From: Ktedonobacter racemifer
Lineage (GTDB): Bacteria > Chloroflexota > DTOL01 > JACQYG01
Direction of reading: 5' to 3'
Length of the DNA: 10,687 nt
NCBI GenBank assembly: GCA_020723545.1
Contig: DYIS01000047.1
Span: 1-10,687 of the forward strand
The notes beneath the pieces are model-generated. The model was given only the letters and a program-made list of their open reading frames with translations, was not told the origin of the DNA and did not search any database. How positions within the stretch are numbered: the stretch's first letter is position 1; every line of letters begins with the position of its first letter. Shown here one piece after another: positions 1 through 5,167 of the stretch. A program made the position numbers and the translations under genes.

Positions 1-9
1 CAAGCGCCC

Positions 10-38
10 TTGACAACGCTTGCCTGATGCTATATGCT
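10..38 (+). promoter_or_regulatory. Promoter of tRNA-Ala(CGC)
   Basis: A consensus -35 box TTGACA lies at 10-15. A weaker -10 box TATGCT lies at 33-38, with 17-bp spacing, and transcription would start just before the tRNA at 48. An alternative -10, TATATG at 31-36, would give a poor 15-bp spacer. Position and spacing are read from the sequence; activity is inferred. Confidence 0.6.
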
Positions 39-47
39 GACGTCGCT

Positions 48-123
48 GGGCCTGTAGCTCAATCGGGAGAGCGCGACATTCGCATTGTCGAGGTCAGGGG
101 TTCGAATCCCCTCAGGTCCACCA
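48..123 (+). tRNA. tRNA-Ala, anticodon CGC
   Basis: The full cloverleaf can be folded by eye. The 7-bp acceptor stem is GGGCCTG/CAGGTCC, the D-stem GCTC/GAGC, the anticodon stem CGACA/TGTCG with loop TTCGCAT, and the T-stem AGGGG/CCCCT with loop TTCGAAT. The discriminator is A and CCA is encoded. The third acceptor pair is G3:U70, the classic alanine identity element, which agrees with anticodon CGC (codon GCG). From position 90 to one base past the CCA it is identical to the second tRNA-Ala at 1664-1739. A serine-recombinase remnant on the minus strand runs into its 3' end, so this gene may once have served as an attachment site. Confidence 0.97.
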
Positions 124-124
124 T
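90..124 (+). repeat. 35-bp direct repeat, copy 1 (3' part of tRNA-Ala)
   Basis: This copy is identical to 1706-1740. It covers the end of the anticodon stem, the variable loop, the T arm, the 3' acceptor strand, the CCA and one extra T. Two alanine isoacceptors can share this by common descent. The pair nevertheless brackets a patch of mobile-element debris, so it could also be an attachment-core repeat. I cannot separate these explanations from sequence alone. Confidence 0.8.
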
Positions 125-314
125 AGTATACGGTATCAAGAACCCCTGCCGTCTCCTGTGGAGAGCCTTCAGGCGGCAGGGGTATCGTATATGTGAGGAG
201 CACGTCCTTCCCCGTCACCTTCACCTCCTTCGCAAAGCTCCGGATGAAAGCCTTCTGCTCAGCAAGTAGATGTCCCTTACTTTGCCCTTGGCTTAGCTTG
301 TGAAGATCCCCGGG
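120..314 (-). pseudogene. C-terminal remnant of a large serine recombinase
   Basis: On the minus strand an open frame bounded upstream by a TGA at 315-317 encodes, near its end, KAFIRSFAKEVKVTG, then a stretch with LLTYTIPLPPEG, then VLDTVYYGG, reaching the 3' end of tRNA-Ala(CGC). I recognise this pattern as the usual C-terminal tail of large serine recombinases/resolvases in Chloroflexi-like and Firmicute mobile elements; this is family memory, not a search. The catalytic N-terminal domain and zinc ribbon are absent, so the gene is dead. Translation beyond YYGG (GPEGIRTPDL onward) is antisense tRNA and is not part of the protein. An inverted repeat at 143-151/174-182 lies inside this frame. 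Between 318 and about 405 I see no gene. Confidence 0.55.
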
Positions 315-410
315 TCAATGGCTCACACACTGGCCCACATTTATGCAGGCGTGTCAAGTATCTAACTGCCTCCTCTGGGCTTCCCCCTTTTCTGGAGAAG
401 TTGTTCGGCC

Positions 411-439
411 TTGACCCTTAATAATATTCGTGGTATCCT
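411..439 (+). promoter_or_regulatory. Promoter of the AbrB/PIN toxin-antitoxin pair
   Basis: A -35-like TTGACC lies at 411-416 and a -10-like TATCCT at 434-439, spaced 17 bp, about 30 bp before the antitoxin start. The following AT-rich stretch (TTATACA near 442-448) could hold an operator, as these antitoxins usually repress their own promoter, but I see no convincing long palindrome. Confidence 0.5.
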
Positions 440-468
440 TGTTATACAGAGAAGCAGGAGGTCATACC

Positions 469-747
469 ATGGCTCACGTAGTAGGCCCGAAAGGCCAGGT
501 TGTCATTGCGAAGGAGATCCGTGACCGGCTTGGAGTGGGGCCTGGGTGGGTAGCGCTACAACGCCTCGCAGGTGATCACGTGGAAGTCTATTTCATTCCA
601 CCGGAGCACAGAAAATCCCTGAAGGGCAGCTTGGCGGGGCATGTCAAGGTGCGCGTAGCCCCAGGCCAAGAGTGGGACAGGGCCCGGGATACGGCATGGG
701 AAAAGGCAGCTAAGACAAAAATTGGCGCAGGGGAGCGGGTCTCTTGA
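469..747 (+). CDS. AbrB/MazE-type antitoxin (VapB-like)
   Basis: This 92-aa protein begins MAHVVGPKGQVVIAKEIRD, the swapped-hairpin AbrB/SpoVT DNA-binding fold seen in many VapB and MazE antitoxins, and continues RLGVGPGWVALQRL. The second half (about residues 45-92) is polar and charged and would be the toxin-neutralising tail. The ATG at 469 is chosen over the upstream in-frame GTG at 430 because AGGAGG at 455-460 sits eight bases before it and the family motif starts there. The stop codon overlaps the start of the downstream PIN-domain gene, typical of a toxin-antitoxin operon. By family knowledge the protein binds its own promoter and blocks the RNase toxin. Which named system it belongs to cannot be said. 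Confidence 0.85.
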   Translation: MAHVVGPKGQVVIAKEIRDRLGVGPGWVALQRLAGDHVEVYFIPPEHRKSLKGSLAGHVKVRVAPGQEWDRARDTAWEKAAKTKIGAGERVS

Positions 748-1145
748 GTGGTTTCTTGGACACCAGCATTGTGGTTCGCTACCTCACGGGCGATCCACCC
801 GACCTGGCAGAAAAGGCTGCACAGATCATAGATGGGGAGGAGCGTCTCCAGGTAACTGAGGTAGTGCTCGCTGAGACGGCTTACGTTCTCACGTCCGTCT
901 ACGGGATTCCCCGGAGTGTGGTTGTAGACCACCTGATAGCCTTTCTTCAGAAGGAGAACGTTTCGCCCTTCGCTCTGGAGAAGGGACTGGTGCTCCAGGC
1001 TCTGCTTCTGTGCAAGCCGTCGGGACGGGTGTCCTTTGCCGACGCTATGGTTTGGGCGGCGGCTCGCTCTTCGGAAGACAAGGTGGTGTACTCCCTGGAC
1101 GAGCGATTCCCCGAATATGGCCTGGAGGTTCGACGAAAGTTCTAA
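744..1145 (+). CDS. PIN-domain ribonuclease toxin (VapC-like)
   Basis: This 133-aa protein is of usual VapC length. The acidic PIN residues are visible: D6 in FLDTS, E44 in LAETAYVL, D100 in SFADAMVWAAA and D119 in YSLDERF. They would bind Mg2+ for RNA cleavage. The start is TTG at 744, overlapping the antitoxin TGA at 745-747, with a purine-rich GGGGAGCGGG upstream; translational coupling is likely. VapC toxins usually cut tRNA or rRNA. The gene's position in a patch between two tRNA-Ala genes is suggestive, but nothing here shows its target. The reading frame is intact and all catalytic positions are present, so the toxin is probably functional, unlike its neighbouring fragments. Confidence 0.88.
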   Translation: MSGFLDTSIVVRYLTGDPPDLAEKAAQIIDGEERLQVTEVVLAETAYVLTSVYGIPRSVVVDHLIAFLQKENVSPFALEKGLVLQALLLCKPSGRVSFADAMVWAAARSSEDKVVYSLDERFPEYGLEVRRKF

Positions 1146-1178
1146 TGAAAGGATAACACGCCAAGGTATGAGGGCAGC

Positions 1179-1364
1179 ATGGACCCTGAAAAAGAGGCAC
1201 GTCAACGTATAGGCGATTTGCTCAGCCAGGCCGGATGGCAGATGCAAGATGCCCACGCCGTTAACCTTTATGCCAGCAGTGGGGTCGCTGTCCGAGAGTT
1301 TTCTCTCAAGCCTGTCTACCGGCTGCCAGGGTGGCCAGATAGTTCTCAATTGCCTGGTAGATAG
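1179..1364 (+). pseudogene. N-terminal stub resembling type I restriction subunit HsdR
   Basis: The first 44 or so residues (MDPEKEARQRIGDLLSQAGW, then Q(M)QDAHAVNL and GVAVREFSLK) match my memory of the extreme N-terminus of HsdR/DEAD-box type I restriction proteins, where GVAVREFPLK leads into the nuclease domain. Those proteins have about 800-1100 residues. Here similarity stops near nucleotide 1312 and the frame ends after 61 codons. The last 16 codons are antisense to an integrase-like stub. ATG 1179 has GAGGGCAGC before it. This is most likely debris from a deletion or recombination that removed the rest of a restriction locus. Confidence 0.5.
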
Positions 1365-1371
1365 CCATCAT
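1306..1371 (-). pseudogene. N-terminal stub resembling a tyrosine recombinase/integrase
   Basis: On the minus strand, ATG at 1371 is preceded by a good AGGAGG (complement of 1378-1383) and encodes 21 residues, MMAIYQAIENYLATLAAGRQA, followed by TGA. The pattern AIxNYLxxLxAG resembles the SAM-like core-binding start of XerC/phage-type integrases. The break coincides with the end of the HsdR-like similarity on the other strand, near 1306-1320, so two truncated genes appear to have been joined head to head there. The stretch is short and the family call is weak; the good ribosome site is the best support. Confidence 0.35.
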
Positions 1372-1448
1372 CTCGTCCTCCTGTGCTTCTTATCCTGCCC
1401 ACATTTATCGCTCTTCCTTCGCAGGAAGTCAAGTGGCTGCCATGATCC

Positions 1449-1477
1449 TTGCATTGTCGGCAGCTTTTTGCTATAAT
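1449..1477 (+). promoter_or_regulatory. Promoter of the T-box / tRNA-Ala / leuS transcript
   Basis: TTGCAT at 1449-1454, 17-bp spacer, perfect TATAAT at 1472-1477 with an extended -10 TG at 1469-1470. Transcription would start near 1484, just before the first paired element of the T-box leader. It is the only strong promoter I see for tRNA-Ala(GGC) and leuS. Confidence 0.8.
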
Positions 1478-1663
1478 GGGCCGCGAAATGCGGTGAACAG
1501 GAGCAGTAGGCCAGCTTTCCAGAGAGCCGGGCGCCGGTGGAAGCCCGGCGACATTGGCTGAACTCGCCTGGGAGCAGCGACGACGAACGAGCGATCTTTC
1601 CTTTGCTCTACTACCCGTCGCCGGCGGACGCCCGTTAGAGCGTCCTGTGAGTGGGTAGGGCGT

Positions 1664-1739
1664 GGGCCTGTGGCGCAATTGGGAGCGCGCCTCAATGGCA
1701 TTGAGGAGGTCAGGGGTTCGAATCCCCTCAGGTCCACCA
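1664..1739 (+). tRNA. tRNA-Ala, anticodon GGC, nested in the leuS T-box leader
   Basis: The cloverleaf is complete: acceptor GGGCCTG/CAGGTCC, D-stem GCGC/GCGC, anticodon stem CCTCA/TGAGG with loop ATGGCAT, T-stem AGGGG/CCCCT, discriminator A, encoded CCA. G3:U70 is present, supporting alanine identity; anticodon GGC reads GCC and GCU. The gene sits 15 bases upstream of the T-box consensus, inside the leader RNA, and shares the leuS promoter. As it precedes the terminator it should be made regardless of leucine status. RNase P and 3'-end processing to release it would cut the leader between specifier and antiterminator. Its anticodon does not match the CUC specifier, so it is not the effector. 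Confidence 0.96.
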
Positions 1740-1740
1740 T
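1706..1740 (+). repeat. 35-bp direct repeat, copy 2 (3' part of tRNA-Ala)
   Basis: Identical to 90-124. The copies are 1616 bp apart and the sequence between them includes the recombinase, HsdR-like and integrase-like fragments, the toxin-antitoxin pair and most of the leuS leader. Confidence 0.8.
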
Positions 1741-1772
1741 CGTTCTACCAACCAGGGTGGTACCGCGGAACG

Positions 1773-1805
1773 CCCTCCGTCCCTGATCAGACGGAGGGTT
1801 TTTTT
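1773..1805 (+). terminator. T-box controlled terminator before leuS
   Basis: CCCTCCGTC (1773-1781) and GACGGAGGG (1790-1798) form a perfect nine-pair stem with an eight-base loop, followed by seven T (1799-1805). The 5' arm region overlaps the bases needed by the antiterminator (CAGGG at 1753-1757 with CCCTG at 1781-1785), so the two folds are mutually exclusive, as T-box switching requires. Confidence 0.93.
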
Positions 1806-1833
1806 GTTATCCTGGCAGCAGGAGGTCATAGCC

Positions 1834-4296
1834 GTGGTTATTAAATACAATCATCGAAAGATCGAGCCCAAGTGGCAGAAGGTCTGGCAGGAGAGCGATC
1901 TATACCGGACGCCGGACACGACTGACAAACCGAAATACTATTGTCTGGACTTCTTCCCCTACCCCTCGGGCGATGGCCTGTCCGTGGGGCACTGCCGGAA
2001 CTACGTGCCCACCGACGTGGTCTCCCGCTACAAGCGCATGCGAGGCTTCAATGTGCTGCACCCCATGGGCTACGACGCCTTCGGGCAGCCGGCGGAGAAC
2101 GAGGCCATCAGGAGGGGGATACACCCCAAGGTGAGCACGGCCAAATACACGGCAAATTATCGCCGCCAGCTTCAGCTCATCGGCACCTCCTACGACTGGG
2201 ACCGGGAGATCAACTCCAGCCACCCGGACTTCTATCGCTGGACCCAGTGGTTCTTCTTGCTCTTGTACAAGCGGGGCCTGGCCTACCGGGCCACCGCGCC
2301 GGTGAACTGGTGCCCATCCTGTGCCACGGTGCTGGCCAATGAGGAGGTGGAGGAAGGTCACTGCTGGCGCTGCGATACGTTGGTGACCAAGCGCGACCTG
2401 ATGCAGTGGTTTTTCCGCATCACCGCCTATGCTGACGCCCTGGCCGACGACCTGGACACCGTGGATTGGCCGGAGAAGATCGTGCTCATGCAGCGCAACT
2501 GGATCGGCCGGAGCACCGGCGTGGAGTTCGACCTGGGCATCAAGGGCTCGCCGGAGAAGATCCGGGTCTTCACCACCCGGCCGGACACGGTGTACGGCAT
2601 GACCTTTGCCGTGTTGGCTCCGGAGCATCCGCTGGTGGATAAACTCACGACGCCGGATCGGAGGGCGGAAGTGGAGGCCTACGTGGAGATGGCGCGCCGC
2701 GAGAGCGAGATCGAGCGCCTGTCCACGGAGAAGGAACGCACTGGGGTCTTCATCGGGGCCTACGCCGTGAACCCCATGAACGGGGAGGGGATCCCCATAT
2801 ACATCGCAGACTACGTCTTGCCGGGCTACGGCACGGGTGCAATCATGGCTGTCCCAGGGCACGACGCCAGGGACTTCGACTTCGCCCGGAAGTACCTCCT
2901 GCCGATACCGGTGGTCATCGCGCCGCCGGGCTGGCAGCCCGGCCAGGAGCTGACCCAGGCCTACCTGGACGAGGGAATGATGGTGAACTCCGGCCCCTTC
3001 AGCGGCATGCCTTCTTCGGAGGGTATGGAGCGGGTGGCCGACTACATGGAGCAGCAGGGCATCGGAACCCGCAAGGTGAACTACCGCATGCGGGACTGGC
3101 TCATCTCCCGGCAGCGCTACTGGGGTGCGCCGATACCTGTAGTATACTGTGAGAGGTGCGGCGAGGTGCCGGTGCCGGAGGAGCAGTTGCCAGTGCTTTT
3201 GCCGGAGTTGGAGAGGTTCCAGCCCTCGGGGACGGGGAAATCCCCTCTGGCCAATGTGCCAGAGTTCGTGAACACGGCCTGTCCCCACTGCGGCGGCCGT
3301 GCTCAGCGGGAGACCGACACCATGGGCGGCTTTGCCTGTTCCTCCTGGTACTTTCTGCGCTTCACCAGCCCTCACTATGACCGGGGGCCCTTCGAGCCGC
3401 ACCAGATGCGCTACTGGATGCCGGTGGACCTGTACGTGGGAGGCGCCGAGCATGCGGTGATGCACCTCCTGTACGCTCGGTTTTGGACCAAGGTGATGTG
3501 CGACGCCGGGGTGGTGCCCTTCAAGGAGCCTTTCCAGAAGCTCATGAATCAGGGGATGGTCCTGGGCGCCGATGGGCAGAAGATGTCCAAGTCCAAAGGC
3601 AACGTGATCACCCCCGACGATGTAGTCGCCCGCTACGGCGCGGACTCTTTGAGAGGTTACGAGCTTTTCATCGGGCCCTTCGAGCAAGAGGTGGCCTGGA
3701 GTGAGCAGGGCATCAGCGGGGTGTACCGGTTTTTGAACCGGGCGTGGGGGATCGTGCTGGCAGAAGGCGGACCAAAGACAACCAGCAAGGGGGAAGAGTT
3801 TGAGGCCAGGGAGAGAGAGCTGAGGCGGATGACCCATAAGACCCTGAAGCGAGTCACCGGGGACATCGAGCGCTCCCACTTCAACACGGCGGTAGCTGCC
3901 CTGATGGAGTACGTGAACTACCTGCAGTCCCAGAGAAAGTTCGTGGCCTCGAGCCCGGCCTGGCAGGAGGCCAGGAAGACACTGATGCTGATGCTGGCGC
4001 CCATCGCTCCCCATATGGCCGAGGAGCTGTGGCAGCATACCGGCCATGCCGACAGCATCCACCAGCAAGCGTGGCCGGCCTGGGACGAAGGCCTGGCCGC
4101 TGAGGAGACCATCACCCTGGTGATCCAGGTGAACGGCAAGGTGCGGGACAAGGTTCAGGTGACGCCGGACATCACCGAGGCCGAGGCCAGGAAAGTGGCC
4201 CTTTCCAGCGAGCGGGTCGCGAAGTGGACGCCGGGAAAGCAAGTGATCAACGTGGTCTATGTTCCGGGGAGGCTGGTGAACCTGGTGGTGAAGTGA
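1834..4296 (+). CDS. leuS: Leucyl-tRNA synthetase
   Basis: This class Ia synthetase charges tRNA-Leu with leucine in the cytoplasm. The protein is 820 aa, normal for bacterial LeuS. GTG at 1834 is chosen because AGGAGG at 1820-1825 lies eight bases before it; a TTG at 1804 lies inside the terminator T-run. The HIGH-type signature is SVGH at residues 50-53 within PYPSGDG...HCRNY. Paired cysteines CPSC and CWRC around residues 160-185 suggest a zinc-binding segment. The CP1 editing domain shows TTRPDTVYGM and the GTGAIMAVPGHDARDFDFA block (about 333-351, with GHDARD at 342-347). KMSKS is at 583-587. The C-terminal domain shows LVIQVNGKVRDK. Expression is gated by the leucine T-box. The next gene starts 7 bp after the stop, so leuS heads an operon. 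Confidence 0.98.
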   Translation: MVIKYNHRKIEPKWQKVWQESDLYRTPDTTDKPKYYCLDFFPYPSGDGLSVGHCRNYVPTDVVSRYKRMRGFNVLHPMGYDAFGQPAENEAIRRGIHPKVSTAKYTANYRRQLQLIGTSYDWDREINSSHPDFYRWTQWFFLLLYKRGLAYRATAPVNWCPSCATVLANEEVEEGHCWRCDTLVTKRDLMQWFFRITAYADALADDLDTVDWPEKIVLMQRNWIGRSTGVEFDLGIKGSPEKIRVFTTRPDTVYGMTFAVLAPEHPLVDKLTTPDRRAEVEAYVEMARRESEIERLSTEKERTGVFIGAYAVNPMNGEGIPIYIADYVLPGYGTGAIMAVPGHDARDFDFARKYLLPIPVVIAPPGWQPGQELTQAYLDEGMMVNSGPFSGMPSSEGMERVADYMEQQGIGTRKVNYRMRDWLISRQRYWGAPIPVVYCERCGEVPVPEEQLPVLLPELERFQPSGTGKSPLANVPEFVNTACPHCGGRAQRETDTMGGFACSSWYFLRFTSPHYDRGPFEPHQMRYWMPVDLYVGGAEHAVMHLLYARFWTKVMCDAGVVPFKEPFQKLMNQGMVLGADGQKMSKSKGNVITPDDVVARYGADSLRGYELFIGPFEQEVAWSEQGISGVYRFLNRAWGIVLAEGGPKTTSKGEEFEARERELRRMTHKTLKRVTGDIERSHFNTAVAALMEYVNYLQSQRKFVASSPAWQEARKTLMLMLAPIAPHMAEELWQHTGHADSIHQQAWPAWDEGLAAEETITLVIQVNGKVRDKVQVTPDITEAEARKVALSSERVAKWTPGKQVINVVYVPGRLVNLVVK

Positions 4297-4303
4297 ACGG
4301 GAG

Positions 4304-5167
4304 ATGGCCAACGTCTCTTTTACCATCAAGCTCTTGACCACCATAGAAGAGTGCCAGGCCTGCGAGGAAGCCCAAAAGAAGGTCTGGGATCTGCCAGAGC
4401 GTGATATCGTCCCAGCACACCTCCTCATCACTGCTGCCAGGAACGGGGGGCTCCTGGTAGGGGCCTTTGACCCACAGGGCCAAATCATCGGCTTTGTCTT
4501 CGGCCTCCTCGGCTGCTCCGAAGCCGGGTTGCCGGGGCTCAAGCACTGCTCGCACATGTTGGGCGTTTTGGAGGCCGATCGCGATAGCGGCATAGGCTAT
4601 GCCCTAAAACTGGCCCAGCGCGAGCACGTGCTGTCCCAAGGGCTGGATCTGGTCACCTGGACCTACGACCCTCTGGAAGGGAGGAATGCCTTCTTCAACT
4701 TCGCCAAACTGGGGGTTATCTGCCATACCTATGAGCGGGACGTCTACGGGGCCATGGGCGACGCCTTCAACGTTGGCCTCCCCTCGGACCGCTTCACTGT
4801 GGAATGGTGGGTGAGGGGCGACCGGGTGGTGCAACGCCTGCGGGGAGGCCCTCCCCCACTTCACCTGGCGACCCTTATCGCCGAAGAGGCGGCCCAGGTA
4901 CTACGCACCGAGCCCGGTGCCAATGGCCTTTTGGTCCCTCTGTCCTACGATCTTAACCTCACCCAGCCCGCCCTCCTGGTGCAGATCCCGGAAAGCATCC
5001 AGGCGATCAAAGGAACCGATAGGGGCCTGGCCCAGGAGTGGCGCATGGCCACCCGCGCTATCTTTGAGAGCTACTTTGCCCGGGGATATACCGCGCTAGA
5101 GTTTCTGAGTGAGCAGGACGAGAGAGGGAGACACAACTTCTACCTCCTGAGAAAGGTCGGCGGATGA
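4304..5167 (+). CDS. GNAT-family N-acyltransferase (putative D-amino-acid N-succinyltransferase)
   Basis: This 287-aa protein has the GNAT acyl-CoA signature R93-x-x-G96-x-G98 in ADRDSGIGYALK, preceded by strands GGLLVGAF and IIGFVFGLLG and followed by LVTWTYDPLEGRNAFFNFAKLG. It resembles the predicted acyltransferases of COG3375. Its stop overlaps the ATG of the downstream racemase (ATGA at 5164-5167), implying translational coupling. In Geobacillus and relatives, a GNAT succinyltransferase paired with N-succinylamino-acid racemase takes part in one-way conversion of D- to L-amino acids. Substrate and acyl donor here are inferred from that pairing. The start ATG directly abuts its purine-rich GGGAG, so translation probably depends on coupling to leuS, which ends 7 bp upstream. 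The third enzyme of the route, an N-succinyl-L-amino-acid hydrolase, is not in the window. Confidence 0.8.
   Translation: MANVSFTIKLLTTIEECQACEEAQKKVWDLPERDIVPAHLLITAARNGGLLVGAFDPQGQIIGFVFGLLGCSEAGLPGLKHCSHMLGVLEADRDSGIGYALKLAQREHVLSQGLDLVTWTYDPLEGRNAFFNFAKLGVICHTYERDVYGAMGDAFNVGLPSDRFTVEWWVRGDRVVQRLRGGPPPLHLATLIAEEAAQVLRTEPGANGLLVPLSYDLNLTQPALLVQIPESIQAIKGTDRGLAQEWRMATRAIFESYFARGYTALEFLSEQDERGRHNFYLLRKVGG

Larger units (their letters stand above)
1654..1749 (+). other. Nine-pair linker helix carrying the nested tRNA
   Basis: GGTAGGGCG at 1654-1662 pairs with CGTTCTACC at 1741-1749 over nine consecutive pairs (seven Watson-Crick, two G-U). One U on each side separates it from the tRNA ends at 1664 and 1739. 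The proline T-box of this window has a plain hairpin at the same place (the GGGGGC...GCCCCC hairpin before the T-box sequence). The tRNA therefore looks as if it replaced, or was inserted into, the loop of an ordinary linker hairpin. The pairing is read directly; its function is inferred. Confidence 0.75.
1484..1805 (+). promoter_or_regulatory. Leucine T-box leader of leuS (specifier CUC) containing a tRNA gene
   Basis: Stem I has a lower CAGG/CCTG helix, a specifier loop formed by the AGTA side and GAACTC, and the AGAGAGCC...GGTGGAAGCCC distal elements. The specifier is CTC at 1563-1565 (Leu), matching leuS downstream and tRNA-Leu(GAG) at 7420. A small helix GGACG/CGTCC (about 1626-1645) with loop CCCGTTAGAG, followed by GTGAGTGG, is the conserved stem III region. 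The T-box consensus AGGGTGGTACCGCGG is at 1754-1768, with the UGGU bulge (1758-1761) that pairs with the ACCA end of uncharged tRNA. A competing terminator follows. The leader is unusual because a whole tRNA-Ala gene (1664-1739) occupies the linker between stem III and the antiterminator. Confidence 0.93.

Noticed and set aside
30..119. Protein-like string GPEGIRTPDL and similar strings at the other tRNA genes
   Set aside because: These are well-known artefacts of translating tRNA genes, often antisense, and are not proteins.
143..182. CCCCTGCCG/CGGCAGGGG hairpin after tRNA-Ala(CGC) as a terminator
   Set aside because: It has no T-run, a 22-base loop, and lies within the recombinase remnant's coding frame. 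It could still fold, but I cannot support a terminator.
588..1349. A 253-codon minus-strand frame opposite the toxin-antitoxin pair
   Set aside because: The plus strand carries complete AbrB and PIN-domain motifs. The minus frame has no family pattern and only its first codons overlap the integrase-like stub, in another frame.
1664..1739. tRNA-Ala(GGC) as the ligand of the T-box it sits in
   Set aside because: The specifier is CTC and the downstream gene is leuS; anticodon GGC cannot pair with CUC.
1900..4593. An 897-codon open frame on the minus strand opposite leuS
   Set aside because: It is a shadow of GC-rich codon use in leuS. The translation is rich in H, V, G, P and R, with no recognisable domain and no ribosome site, and leuS motifs are complete on the other strand.
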